The position numbers and the translations under genes are program-made. 64,000 bases of DNA from Ehretia macrophylla. Taxonomy: Eukaryota; Streptophyta; Magnoliopsida; Boraginales; Ehretiaceae. Each line of letters starts with the position of its first letter. Positions within the stretch are counted from its first letter, which is position 1. Where the stretch lies: the NCBI GenBank assembly GCA_037974665.1, contig CM075783.1, positions 39,569,712 to 39,633,711 of the forward strand, written 5' to 3'. The notes below the pieces were generated by a model. It searched no databases. It had not been told where the DNA came from and saw only the letters and a program-made list of their open reading frames with translations. Positions 1 to 11,007 of this stretch are shown here, in pieces.

Positions 1-3000
1 GTAGAGGCTGGGCCCGCAAACGAGGGCGTGGGGCTTGTGACCAAGTATCTGTCGCTCCGGTGCCCATAACTTTTGATCCGTAAAGAGTTAGGTGGCGCAT
101 AACATACCGTTGGAAAGCTCTCCGAGAGCTCTACGACGGGGGTAGCAAAAATGCTTGGCTATACCTGTTTTCAGAGCCCAAAATCGAACGATTTCACTAG
201 TTTTAGGACACTTTTCTTTTTTTGCGCTATTTTTCCGTCGTGGATCGTACATCATGAGCCTCGAAAAAGATGACAACCTAATCCCTCACATTTCTATTAC
301 CAAATCACACGGCATATAGGACAAGACAACTTCACTTCACGTAGAGGCTGGGCCCGCAAACCGAGGGCATGAGGCATGTGAACAGGTATCCATTGCTCCA
401 GTACCCATAATTTTTGATCCGTAAGGAGTTACGCGGCGCACAGCATACCGTTGGAAAGCTCTCCGAGAGCTCTACGGCGGGGGCAGCAAGCCTGCTCGGC
501 TGTGCCTATTTTTGAAGACCAAATTCGAAGGTTTTCATCTATTTCAAGATACTTTTCTTCTTTTGTTCTATTTTTCTGTCCCGAATCGTGCGTCGTGAGC
601 CGCGAAAAGGACGACAACCTAATCCATCACATTTCTATTACCGAATCCAACGGCACCTTGGACAAGACTACTTCACTTCATGTAGATGCTGGGCCCGCAA
701 ACAGAAGGCGTGGGACATGTGAGCAAGTGTCCGTCACTCCGGTGCCCATAACTTTTGATCCGTAAGGAGTTACGTAACGCACAACATACAGTTGGAAAGC
801 TCTCCGAGAGCTCAACGACGGGGGCAGCAAGCTTGCTCGGCTGCATCTGTTTCTAGTTAGAAAAATTGCACATTTTTATCAGTTTTGGGATACTTTTCCT
901 CTCTTGCTTAGTTTTTCGGTCCCGGAACGTACGTCGTAAGCCGCGAAAGGGAAGACAACCTAATCCATCACATTTCTATTACCGAATCCCCTGGTACCTT
1001 GGGCAAGACAACTCCACTTCACGTAGAGGCTGGACTCGCAAACCGAGGGCGTAGGACTTGTGACCAGGTATTTGTCGCTTCAGTCCCCATAACTTTTGAT
1101 CCATAAGGAGTTACGCGGCACACAGCATACCGTTGGAATGCTCTCCGAGAGCTCTACGCGAGGGCAGCAAGCCTACTCAGCTGTATCTATTTTCAGAGAC
1201 AAAAATTGAACATTTTAATCAGTTTCGTGATACTTTTCTTCTTTTGCTCTGTTTTTTCGGCCCGGATCGTATGTCGTGAGCCACGAAAAGGACGACAACC
1301 TAATCCATCACATTTCTATTACCGAATCCCACGGTACCTTGGGCAAGACAACTCTACTTCACGTAGAGGTTGGACCCACAAACCAAGGGCGTGGGGCTTG
1401 TGACCAGGTATTCGTCGCTCCAATGCCCATAACTTTTGATCTGTAAGGAGTTACGCGGCACACTGCATACCGTTAGAAAGCTCTCTGAGAGCTCTACAAT
1501 GGGGCAGTATGCTTGCTCGGCTGCGCCTGTTTTCATAGACAAAAATTGTATGTTTTAATCAGTTTTGGGATACTTTTCTTCTTTTGCTGTTTTTTTGGGT
1601 CCCGGATCGTACGTTGTGAGCTGCGAAAAAGATGACAACCTAATCCATCACATTTCTATTACCGAATCCCATGGCACCTTGGGGAAGATAGCTTCACTTC
1701 ACGTAGACACTGGGTCCGCAAATCGAGGGCGTAGGGCTTGTGACCGGGTATCCGTCGCTCCGGTGCCAATAACTTTTGATCTGTAAGGAGTTACGCGATG
1801 CACAGCATACCGTTGGAAAGCTCCCCGAGAGCTCTACGACGGGGGTAGCTAGCCTACTAAGCTGTGCCTATTTGCGGAGACCAAAATCGAATGTTTTCAT
1901 CAGTTTTGGGATACTTTTCTTCTTTTACTCTGTTTTTCCGTCACAGATCGTACTTCGTGAGCCACGAAAAGGACGACAACCTAATTCATCATATTTCTAT
2001 TAACGAATCCCACGGCACCTTGGGCAATACAACATTACTTCACGTAGAGGCTGGGCCCACAAACCGAGGGCGTGGAGCTTGTGACCAGGTATCCGTCGCT
2101 CCGGTGCTCATAACTTTTGATACGTAAGGAGTTACGCGGTGCACAACATACCGTTGGAAAGCTCTCCGAGAGCTCTATGACAGGGGTAGTAAAACTGCTC
2201 GGCTGCACCAATTTTCGGAGCCCAAAATCGAACGTTTTTATTTGTTTTGGGATACTTTACTTTTTTTGCGTTGTTTTTCCGTCGTGGATCGTACGTCGTG
2301 AGCCTCGAAAAATATGACAACCTAATCCATCACATTTCTATTACCGAATCCCACGGTACCTAGGACAAGACAACTTCACTTCACATAGAGGTTGGGCCCG
2401 CAAACCGAGGGCATGGGGCATGTGACCAGGTATCCGTCGGTCCAATGCCCATAACATTTGATCCGTAAGGAGTTACACGACGCACAGCATACCGTTGGAA
2501 AGCTCTCCGAGAGCACTACGATGGGAACAATTAGCCTGCTCGGCTGCACCTGTTTTTGAAGACAAAAATTGAACATTTTCATCAGTTTCGGGATACTTTT
2601 CTTCTTTTGCTCTATTTTTTTGTCCCGAATCGTAAGTCGTGAGCCGCAAAAAGGACAACAACCTAATCCATCACATTTCTATTAATGAGTGCCATGGCAC
2701 CTTAGGCAATACAACTTCACTTCACGTAGAGGCTGGGCCCACAAATCGAGGGCGTGGGGCTTGTGACCAGGTATCCGTCGCTATGGTGCCCATAACTTAT
2801 GATCCGTAAGGAGTTACGAGGCGTACAACATACTGTTGGAAAGCTCTTCGAGAGCTCTAAGACGGGAAAAGCATGCTTGCTCTGCTGTGCCTATTTTCAG
2901 CGCCCAAAATTGAACATTTTCATCAGTTTCGGGATACTTTTCTTCTTTTGCTCTGTTTTTCCATCCAGGATCGTAAATCGTGAGCTGCGAAAAGGTTAAC

Positions 3001-6000
3001 AACCTAATCCATCACATTTTTATTAACGAATCCCACGACACCTTGGGCAAGACAACTTCACACCACGTAGATGCTGGGCCCGCAAATTGAGGATGTGGGG
3101 CTTGTGACCAAGTAACCGTCACTCCAGTGCCCATAACTTTTGATCCGTAAGGAGTTACACGGTGCACATCATACCGTTGGAAAGCTCTCCGAGAGCTATA
3201 CGATGTGGGCAACAAGCAAGCTCTGCTGCGCCTATTTTCGGAGCCCAAAATCAAACATTTTAATTAGTTTTGGGACACATTTCTTCTTTTGCTATGTTTT
3301 TTCATCCCGGATCGTACGTCGTTAACCGAGAAAAGGACGACAACCTAATCCATCACATTTCTATTAATGAATCCCACAGTACCTTGGGCAAGACAACTTC
3401 ACTTCACGTAGGGGCTGGGCCCACAAACCGAGGGCGTGGGGCTTGTGAGTAGGTATCCGTCGCTCCGATGTCAATAACTTTCGATCTGTAAGGAGTTACG
3501 CAGCGCACATCATACCTTTGTAGAGCTCTCCGAGAGCTCTACAACGGGGGCAGCAAGCCTGCTCGACTGCGACTATTTTCAGAGCCCAAAATCAAATATT
3601 TTCATCAATTTCGGGACACCTTTCTCCTTTTGATTTGTTTTTTCATCACGGATCGTACGTCGTGAGCCGCGAAAAGGACGACAACCTAATCCACCATATT
3701 TCTATTAACGAATCCCACGACACCTTGGGCAAGACAACTTCACTTCACGTAGAGGCTGGGCCCGCAAACCGAAGGCGCGGGACATGTGAACAAGTGTCCG
3801 TCGCTCCGGTGCCCATAACTTTTGATCCGTAAGGGGTTACGCAGCGCACATCGTAAAGTTGGAAAGCTCTCAGAGAGCTTTACGACGGGGGCAGCAAGCC
3901 TGCTTGGCTGCGCCTATTTTCATAAACAAAAATTGAACGTTTTTATCAGTTTCGGGATACTTTTATTCTTTTGCTCTGTTTTTTCGTCCAGGATCGTACG
4001 TCGTGAGCCGCGAAAAGGATGACAACCTAATCCATCACATTTTTATTACCGAATCCCACGGTACCTTGGGCAAGACAACTTCACTCCACGTTGACGCTGG
4101 GCCCGCAAACCGAGGGTGTGGGGCTGGTGACCAAGTATCCGTCGCTCCGGTGCCAATAACTTTTGATACGTAAGGAGTTACGCGGTGCACAACATACTGT
4201 TGGAAAGCTCTCCGAGAGCTCTACGACAGGGGCAGCTAGCCTGCTGGGCTATACCTGTTTATGGAGACCAAAATCGAACGTTTTCATATGTTTCGGGACA
4301 CTTTTATTCTTTTGCTCTGTTTTTCCATCACGGATTGTACGTCGTGAGCCGCGAAAAGGACGACAACCTAATTCATCACATTTCTATTAACGAATCGCAT
4401 GGCACCTTGGGCAATACAACTTTACTTCACGTAAAGGCTGAGCCCGCAAACCGAGGGCGTGGGGCTTGTGACCAGGTATCCGTCGCTCCGGTGCCCATAA
4501 CTTTTGATCTATAAGGAGTTACGCGGCACACAACATACCGTTGGAAAGCTCTCCGAGAACTCTACAACGAGGGTAGCAAGCCTAGTCGACTGCGCCTATT
4601 TTTGAATGCCAAAATCAAAAGTTTTCATCAATTTTGGGATACTTTTCTTCTTTTTCTCTATTTTTTCATCCTGGATCGTACGCCGTGAGCGGCAAAAAAG
4701 ACGACAACCTAATCCAGGACATTTCTATTATCGAATCCCACGGTACCTTGGGCAATACAACTTTACTTCACGAAGAGGCTAATCCCGCAAACTAAGAGTG
4801 TCGGGCTTGTTACCAGGTATCCATCGCTCCGGTGACCATAACTTTTGATCCGTGAGGAGTTACGCGGTGCACAACTTACCGTTGAAAAGCTCTCCAAGAG
4901 CTCTACGATGATGGCAGCAAGCCTGCTTGGCTGCGCCTATTTGCAAAGACCAAAATCGAACGTTTTCATCAGTTTCAGGATACTTTTCTTCTTTTGCTCT
5001 GTTTTTCCGTCCCGGATAATATGTTGTGAGCCACAAAAAGGACGACAACCTAATCAATCACATTTCTATTACCGAATCCCATGGCACCTTGGGCAAGACA
5101 ACTTCACATCACGTAGAGGCTGGGCCGGCAAACTGAGGGCGTGGGGCTTGTGACCAAGTATCCGTCGCTCCGGTGCCCAAAACTTTTGATCCGTAAGGAG
5201 TTACGCGGTGCACAACATACTGTTGGAAAGCTCTGCGAGAGCTCTACGATGAGTGCAGCAAAACTGCTCAGCTGCACCAGTTTTCGGAGTCCAAAATCGA
5301 ACGTTTTCACTAGTTTCGAGATACTTTTCTTTTTTTGCGTTGTTTTTTTGTCGTGGATCGTATGTCGTAAGCCTCGATAAAGATGACAACCTAATCCATC
5401 ACATTTCTATTAACGAATGCCACGGCACCTAGGATGAGATAACTTCACTTCACGTAAAGGTTGGGCCCGCAAACCGAGGGCATGAGGTATGTGACCAGGT
5501 ATCCATCGCTCCATTGCCCATAACTTTTGATTCGTAAGGAGTTACGCGGCGCACAGCATACCGTTGGAAAGCTCTCCAAGAGCTCTACAACAAGGGCATC
5601 AAGCCTGCACGAATGCGCCTCTTTTCAGAGCCCAAAATTGAAATTTTTTATCAGTTTTAGGATACTTTTCTTCTTTTGCTCTGTTTTTCCGTCCTAGATC
5701 GTACGTCATCAGCCGCAAAAAAGATGACAACCTAATCCATTACATTTCTATTACTGAATCCCACAGCACCTTAGGCAAGACAACTTCACTTCACGTAGAG
5801 GCTAGGCCCACAAACCGAGGGTGTGGGGCTTATGACCAGGTATCCGTCACTCCAGTGACCATAACTTTTGATCCGTAAGATGTTACGCGGTGCACAGCTT
5901 ACCGTTGGAAAGCTCTCCCGGAGCTTTACGACGATGGTAGTAAGCCTGCTTGGCTGCGCCTATTTTCAGAGACCAAAATCGAACGTTTTCATCAATTTCA

Positions 6001-6925
6001 GGATACTTTTCTTCTTTTGCTCTGTTTTTTCATCCCGATAATCAATCACATTTCTATTACCGAATCCCATGGTACCTTGGGCAAGACAATTTCACTTCAC
6101 GTAGAGGCTGCGCCCGCAAACCAAGGGCGTGGGGCTTGTGACCAAGTATTCGTCGCTCCGGTGCCCATAACTTTTGATTCGTAAGGAGTTATGCGGTGCA
6201 AAACATATTGTTGGAAAGCTCTCCGAGGGCTCTACGATGGGGTAGCAAAACTGCTCGGCTGTACCAATTTTCGGAGCCCAAAGTCGAACATTTTCATTAG
6301 TTTCGGGACACTTTTCTTTTTTTTTTCCTACTATTTTTCCATCGTCGATCGTACGTCGTGAGCCTCGAAAATGACGACAAGTTAATCCATCACATTTCTA
6401 TTACCGAATTCCATGGGACCTAGGACAAGACAACTTCACTTCACGTAGAGGCTGGGCCCACAAACCGAGGGCGTGGGGCTTGTGACCAGGTATCCGTCGC
6501 TCCGGTGCCCATTACTTTTGATCTGTAAGGTGTTACGCGGTGCACAACATACCGTTGGAAATCTCTCCCAGAGCTCTATGATATGGGTAGCTAGCCTGCT
6601 CAGCAGCACCAGTTTTTGGAGACCAAAATGGAACATTTTCATCAGTTTCGGTACACTTTTCTTTTTTTTGCACTATTTTTCCGTCCCAGATCGTACGTCG
6701 TGAGTCGCGAAAAGAACGACAACCTAATCCATCACATTTCTATTACCGAATTCCATGGGACCTAGGACAAGACAACTTCACTTCATGTATAGGATGGGCC
6801 CGCAAACCGAGGGCATGGGGCATGTGACCAGGTATCCGTCACTCCAGTACCCATAACTTTTGATCCGTAAAGAGTTACGTGGCGCACAACATACCATTGA
6901 AAAGTTCTACGATGGGGGCAGCAAG
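1..6925 (+). repeat. 341-bp satellite array, block A
   Basis: Head-to-tail tandem array of about 20 monomers. The landmark GTAGAGGCTGGGCCCGC recurs at 1, 341, 682, 1023, 1363, 1703 and 2044, giving a period near 341 bp, about twice a plant nucleosome repeat. Each monomer contains GATCCGTAAGGAGTTACG, the palindrome AGCTCTC-C-GAGAGCT, a T-rich stretch around TTTTCTTCTTTTGCTC, the CpG-rich stretch GGATCGTACGTCGTGAGCC, and ACCTTGGGCAAGACAAC. Monomers differ from each other by many substitutions, largely C/T and G/A at CpG. Small deletions occur near 6037 (about 37 bp) and 6899 (11 bp, removing the palindrome). The block begins inside a monomer and ends where element 1 inserted. No gene is supported here; open frames on both strands follow the monomer. 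Confidence 0.95.
6921..6925. repeat. Target site duplication GCAAG, left copy (element 1)
   Basis: GCAAG directly precedes the TG of the 5' LTR and is repeated exactly after the CA of the 3' LTR at 16439-16443. Five bases is the usual duplication length for Ty3/gypsy integrase. The same bases occur in uninterrupted monomers (GCAGCAAGCCTGCTC). Confidence 0.95.
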
Positions 6926-7193
6926 TGTAGTACCCGAGCCCGGAATGTGAAATTTTCCTGTTTATTTTTCTGAAAATTATATTTTTCTTAAATTCTTTGA
7001 AATTTAATTGTTATTCCTTTATTGTCGCACAATGCATTGCATTTCGAGAGCGATAGCTAGAGAGCATTTCCTAGTCCTAAGAAAATAGTGAAAACTAGTA
7101 TTTAGTATTTTAATTTTAATATTTTAGTTGTTGTTAACTAGAATTAGAATTGTATTAGTTGTTTTAGCCTTAAAATGCAAGAAATAAGCTTAT

Positions 7194-7239
7194 TTGACCA
7201 ACTTAAGTAACCTTTGACCAAAGCCTTGACTAGTTGACT
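7194..7239 (+). promoter_or_regulatory. Cluster of four W-box (TTGAC) motifs in U3
   Basis: TTGACC at 7194 and 7214, then TTGACT at 7226 and 7234, all on the + strand within 46 bp in the upstream (U3) part of the LTR. TTGAC[C/T] is the known core bound by WRKY transcription factors. All four are kept in the 3' LTR. Regulation by WRKY proteins is an inference. Confidence 0.4.
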
Positions 7240-8654
7240 TAGCTTGTCATCTTATTAAGCATAATACATAAGAAAATAAAACAAAGAAAGTTGAAAAAAA
7301 GAAGGAGAAGGCCGAAACCTTGAGGGAAAAAGAAAAAAAATATATTTTCAACATTCAATCTTCAAATCTTCGCGAGAGCTTGCACGTGGTTGTGTCCGAG
7401 GCTTCCAACGTGGTTTTCCTAGCGTCTAGGACCGTCAAAGGTGAGGGAAGCATCTTTATTTGCGCATTTGAATATAAGATACACAAACTTTAATTTTTAG
7501 ATTTTATGCGTAGATCGTTAATTTATCCATTTTGATGCTTGAAGAATGTTCCTTGACAATTGTCGAACATGTATTTGTAGCTTTTTAGCATTTTCTGCGG
7601 TTGAATATCGAAATTGCAATTTAAATTGACAATGGAATAGTAAATTATGAATAGTAAACCCCCGTTTCGTAAAAGTTACTCCGTTTTGCGTTCTGTTGAT
7701 GTGAAAGGATGCTAGATATGCTAGAATGCCTAAATGCATGATTTGTTTAGGTTGTGTAATGGAAAAATGGTGAAAAATGCCTTAGTATATTTTTGGGTCG
7801 TTTCGGTCGAGTTTAGTGTTTTCTTGTTTTGCGTGATGGCATTGTCTCAGGAGGCCATGGAAGCACTTTTGGTGTGGTTATGGCATTGGTTGGGTGTTAG
7901 GTTAGGGTAGCTATAGTTCAAACGAGCAAAGGGGGAAGTCGGGGCTTTGCTGGAATTTTAAGGTAAAGTAGGGTTTCGTGGTCTTTAGACGTACCTTATG
8001 GTGACCTAGGAGGAATGGTGAAGTCGGTTTCCAAAACTAGTGGCTCGTTTGGAAGTAGTAGCGTTTTGAAAGTTGGGGTCATTTTGTGATTTTGTTGGTT
8101 TTCATAATGTTATGCCTGTAGAATGCTTATTATTGTTTGTTATGCTTGTTTAAGTTGATTATGATTGAAATGTTTATCAACTGTTGCTATAGCGTGCGAG
8201 AGTAACCTACTTTGTTATTCTCCCACGTATTGCTCGATTGCTCGATTGTTGCATTGTATATTGTATTGCATTCATAGAGTCAGGGACGGTGTGATGGGCC
8301 TCTCTGGGTAGCCTCGGGTTGCCAGGGTTGGTTGCCCTAGCTCCATGTCCTATTCCCTTTCTTGCTTGGGTTGCCTCCCAAGGAGATTTGGGTTGTAGAA
8401 TTGATTGGATACTTCCGGGGTATTTCAAACTGAAGTTATAAGGTGGTTGGGCTGACGCGTCGTCATCAGATTTGTGATTGAGACTTGCTCGTGGAAAGTG
8501 AATTGTATCCTTTAATTGAATGGTTATAGTCTTAATGCTTGTCTTGATTTATTGTTGGCTTTGCTTGTATCGCTATATGTTAGTTGACTGATTTGCTTGA
8601 CTATTTGCATTGCATTCTCCTCTCACCTCCGTCCTTGAGACCAATTGCACTCGC

Positions 8655-8674
8655 TGAGCAATAGTTTTTGCTCA
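8655..8674 (+). other. LTR hairpin TGAGCAA / TTGCTCA
   Basis: A perfect 7-bp stem (TGAGCAA, six-base loop, TTGCTCA) sits directly after CTCGC and about 25 bp before a pyrimidine-rich tract ending in CAG. The other LTR families of the window have a stem of different sequence at the same place, which suggests that the fold is what is conserved. Confidence 0.55.
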
Positions 8675-8698
8675 TTCCTTTCTATACTATATTTTACA

Positions 8699-8764
8699 GG
8701 AGTAGTTGAAGCGGATCCTATTGAGGTAATTGAGGAGGAGGAGCAAGTGGAGGTGTTTCCTTGA
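8699..8764 (+). other. Acidic mini reading frame after a CAG acceptor-like site (element 1, 5' LTR)
   Basis: After CTATATTTTACAG a 21-codon frame reads with the core VEADPIEVIEEEEQVEV and ends TGA at 8762-8764. It has no ATG of its own, so it would need an upstream spliced exon or a non-AUG start if translated. The copy in the 3' LTR is the same. Solo LTR B has a similar frame with a GDPQLVDLVEEEEVQ core. It may be a short downstream exon or a coincidence of a purine-rich stretch. Confidence 0.3.
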
Positions 8765-8856
8765 TGGCACTTTATTTGCTTAGCTGGTGGTTGGTTGCCA
8801 GTCTTTTGTGCGGGACATGCTTGATGTGTATATTGCTTGGTTGACGCTTCATTTTG

Positions 8857-8869
8857 AGGCTTGTAGCCT
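8857..8869 (+). other. Small hairpin in the probable R/poly(A) region
   Basis: AGGC-TTGTA-GCCT, followed by TTGTATG and then a second TTTTGAGGCC. Other LTR families here have a different stem at the equivalent place (AGCCC/GGGCT in solo LTR B, GACCCC/GGGGTC in elements 2 and 3). This suggests a structured RNA segment near the polyadenylation site. Confidence 0.35.
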
Positions 8870-9217
8870 TGTATGTAGTTTCTATTTTGAGGCCTTTATG
8901 GTCTTATGTTGTAAAAGTTGAAAGGTTGTAAAGTTGTAAAGATATACTCACGTTACTAGTAAGAACTGCATGCTAATGGTTAACTGCTTAGTGGCATGAA
9001 TACTTGTGTAGTATGCATGACATTTTGGTTTTCAATGTTGGTTAATGAGAAGATGTATGTTTCTAAAAGAAAGTTGACTTGTTTCAAATGTTTATTGTGG
9101 TTTTCGCGAACTTTATGTTGAATGTAGGGTTTTCAGATCGTCCATGGTACAGAGGAGACTCCATCCGTGTGTCGGGTCCGGGCTTGGCTTTTTGCGGGGT
9201 CGGGTTGGGGCGTGACA

Positions 9218-9525
9218 TCTTTCGGTGGTATCAGAGCGTGATAGTATTGCATGAGCCGGGATATGTTTCTCGGTCTGTGGGGTAAAGGTCTAAAATGATA
9301 AGGTGTTATTGTATGATTGTTAAATGAAAAGTGTTATAGTATGACTATGTGAACTTGGGTGCTTATGTGTTTAAGTGAATTAGTTTGACATGTCAATCTT
9401 GTGTTATGTGAATTGTGTGATAGGATATTTTGATTGTTATTGACTTGAGTGTTATCTAATCTTATGTGTTATATTTTTATCTATAAACTACTTTTATATG
9501 TTGCCAGCTACTATAAGTTGCTACT
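9218..9525 (+). other. Untranslated leader of element 1
   Basis: This stretch lies between the 5' LTR and the probable gag start. It holds the primer-binding site near its start and an AT-rich run with many TGTG and TTAT words. I see no other gene or conserved signal in it. Confidence 0.7.
9226..9237 (+). other. Primer-binding site, initiator Met-tRNA
   Basis: TGGTATCAGAGC, 8 bp after the LTR end, is complementary to the 3' end of plant initiator methionine tRNA, the usual minus-strand primer of plant Ty3/gypsy and copia elements. Confidence 0.9.
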
Positions 9526-10593
9526 CTGCCGCCACGTCGTAGTACTCAAGGTCAAGGGGCAGATGAAGAGGCAGCAGAACAGGGTCAGCAACCGATGCCT
9601 GAACAGTTTATGGCTACTATGACCACTGCAGTTGACCGGATTACTCAGGTACTGCATGAGCAGAGGCAGGAAAGGAATAATAATCCCCAGGGAAATCAAG
9701 CTAATCCTGGTGGACAAGGGCATAGGGCTGAGAATAATCAGTTGGAGAAATTCCTTAGGCACGAGCCAGGTAAGTTCTTCGGAGAGCCGGATGACGAGGT
9801 AGCCGAGAGATGGATTAACCATGTTGAGAAAATTTACGCTGCTTTGAGGTACACTGACGAGGCAAAGATAGCTTATGCAGCATTTTTGTTTGAGGGCGAT
9901 GCAGAAAAGTGGTGGAACACTGTCATGTTGAGGTGGGACTGTGAGGATGTTCCGCATTTGTGGGATGATTTCGTGAGTGAGTTTCAGGACAAGTATATTC
10001 CCGAGATGGTTAGGGAAAGGCGGGAGGACGAATTTGTGGGCCTGAAGCAAGAAAACATGACTGTCATACAGTATGAGGCTAGGTTTGTCAGCCTGTCGAG
10101 GTATATGCCTGAGCTGGTGCACCCATCTAGGAGGATGATTAGTAGGTTTGTTCGTGGGCTGAGAATGGATATACAGATGCATTTGACTGGGCAGACTTAT
10201 ACTACTTTTCCTGAGGCATTCCAAGCAGCCTCGAAGTTTGAGAAACGGAAGGCAGAGATGATAGCTGAGAGTAGCCAGCCGAGTAAGAAACAGTACTTGG
10301 GCCAGAGCAGCCAGAGTCAGCAGAGGCAGTATCAGACTTTTGTTCAGGTTCCGCAGCAGTGCCCGTATCAGCCACAGTATCAGATTTAGGGGAGACCAGC
10401 TGCGACAAGACCCCAGCAGGGAGGTACAGTTCCTACCACTGCCAGAGCCCCCGCACCTATAGGAAACACTGTTGTAAGGCAAAATCAGTAGTGTAACTTT
10501 TGTAATCGATCAGGGCACATTGAAGCTAATTGCTGGAGAAAGAGTGGTAAGTGCACTGGTTGTGGGAGCGATCAGCATAGGGTGAAAGATTGC
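9526..10593 (+). pseudogene. Element 1 GAG with two zinc knuckles
   Basis: GAG builds the virus-like particle that packages element RNA in the cytoplasm. The retrotransposon-gag core spans about 9750-10260, with the typical stretch around FEGDAEKWWNTV and the RRMISRFVRGL region. A Gln-rich linker follows. Two CCHC knuckles of the form C-x2-C-x4-H-x4-C lie at 10492-10533 and 10552-10593; they bind RNA. Stops at 10387 and 10489 separate the core from the knuckles. The longest uninterrupted piece from an ATG is 9595-10389. Confidence 0.88.
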
Positions 10594-10689
10594 CCTAAGT
10601 TTAAGAATGTTCAGGGCCGTACTGGAGACCAGGGTATGCATAATAGGGCTGCAGGTGCAGGTCCAGCACAGAGGGTACAGGCTACGGTC

Positions 10690-11007
10690 TTTGCACTAGA
10701 TGCGGAGGAGCTACCCGATACTACAGTAGTAGTGGAAGGTACCTTTCTTCTCAATACTCTGCCAGTTAAAGTTTCGATTGATCCCGGAGCTACGCATTCG
10801 TTTATAACTCCTGCATGTGCACGATCTGTGAATGTTTGCATTGATAAACTGCCACATAAAGTTGAAGTTAGTACGCCTTTGGGTGCGAAATTTGTTACTG
10901 AGTCTATTTGCAAATCTTGTGTTATATGCATTGAGGCCCGTAAATTTCCTACTGATTTAATTATACTGCCCTTCCGTGACTTTGAAATCATATTGGGAAT
11001 GGACTAG
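10690..11007 (+). pseudogene. Element 1 aspartic protease
   Basis: This is the retropepsin-like domain that cuts the polyprotein. The active-site motif reads DPGATHSF with the Asp codon at 10780-10782; Pro in place of Ser/Thr after Asp is shared by element 3 in this window, so it is a family trait and not damage. The domain ends near ILGMD, where a TGG has become TAG at 11005-11007, just before LGKYYAQLDC. Confidence 0.85.

Larger units (their letters stand above)
6926..9217 (+). repeat. 5' LTR of element 1
   Basis: The 2292-bp LTR begins TGTAGTACCCGAGC and ends GGGGCGTGACA. It matches 14156-16438 along its full length. Compared with the 3' LTR it carries an extra 8-bp copy of GCTCGATT near 8230, which explains most of the 9-bp length difference. 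Landmarks inside are a W-box cluster (7194-7239), a hairpin (8655-8674), an acidic mini reading frame (8699-8764) and a poly(A)-region hairpin (8857-8869). I see no convincing host gene; frames up to 73 codons on the minus strand look spurious. Confidence 0.95.

Noticed and set aside
420..440. AAGGAG before each monomer's frame, resembling a bacterial ribosome-binding site
   Set aside because: Part of the satellite consensus (GTAAGGAGTTACG). The window is clearly plant nuclear DNA with retrotransposons, where such sites have no meaning.
445..475. CENP-B box-like word CCGTTGGAAAGC in the monomer
   Set aside because: It shares CGTTGGAAA with the mammalian box but lacks the required TTCG and CGGG parts. 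No basis for claiming CENP-B binding in plants.
1..6925. Many open frames of 60-140 codons on both strands of the satellite, with recurring peptide patterns
   Set aside because: They follow the 341-bp monomer in every block and on both strands, overlap each other, and break at random substitutions and indels. They reflect low stop density in some frames and not selection for protein.
1..6925. CRISPR-like regular repeats
   Set aside because: Units are 341 bp and adjoining, without unique spacers; this is satellite DNA.
9511..10482. 323-codon frame on the minus strand opposite gag
   Set aside because: Shadow of the gag coding strand. Composition is low-complexity Leu/Ser/Pro/Gln as expected from an antisense frame, and the sense strand has clear gag motifs.
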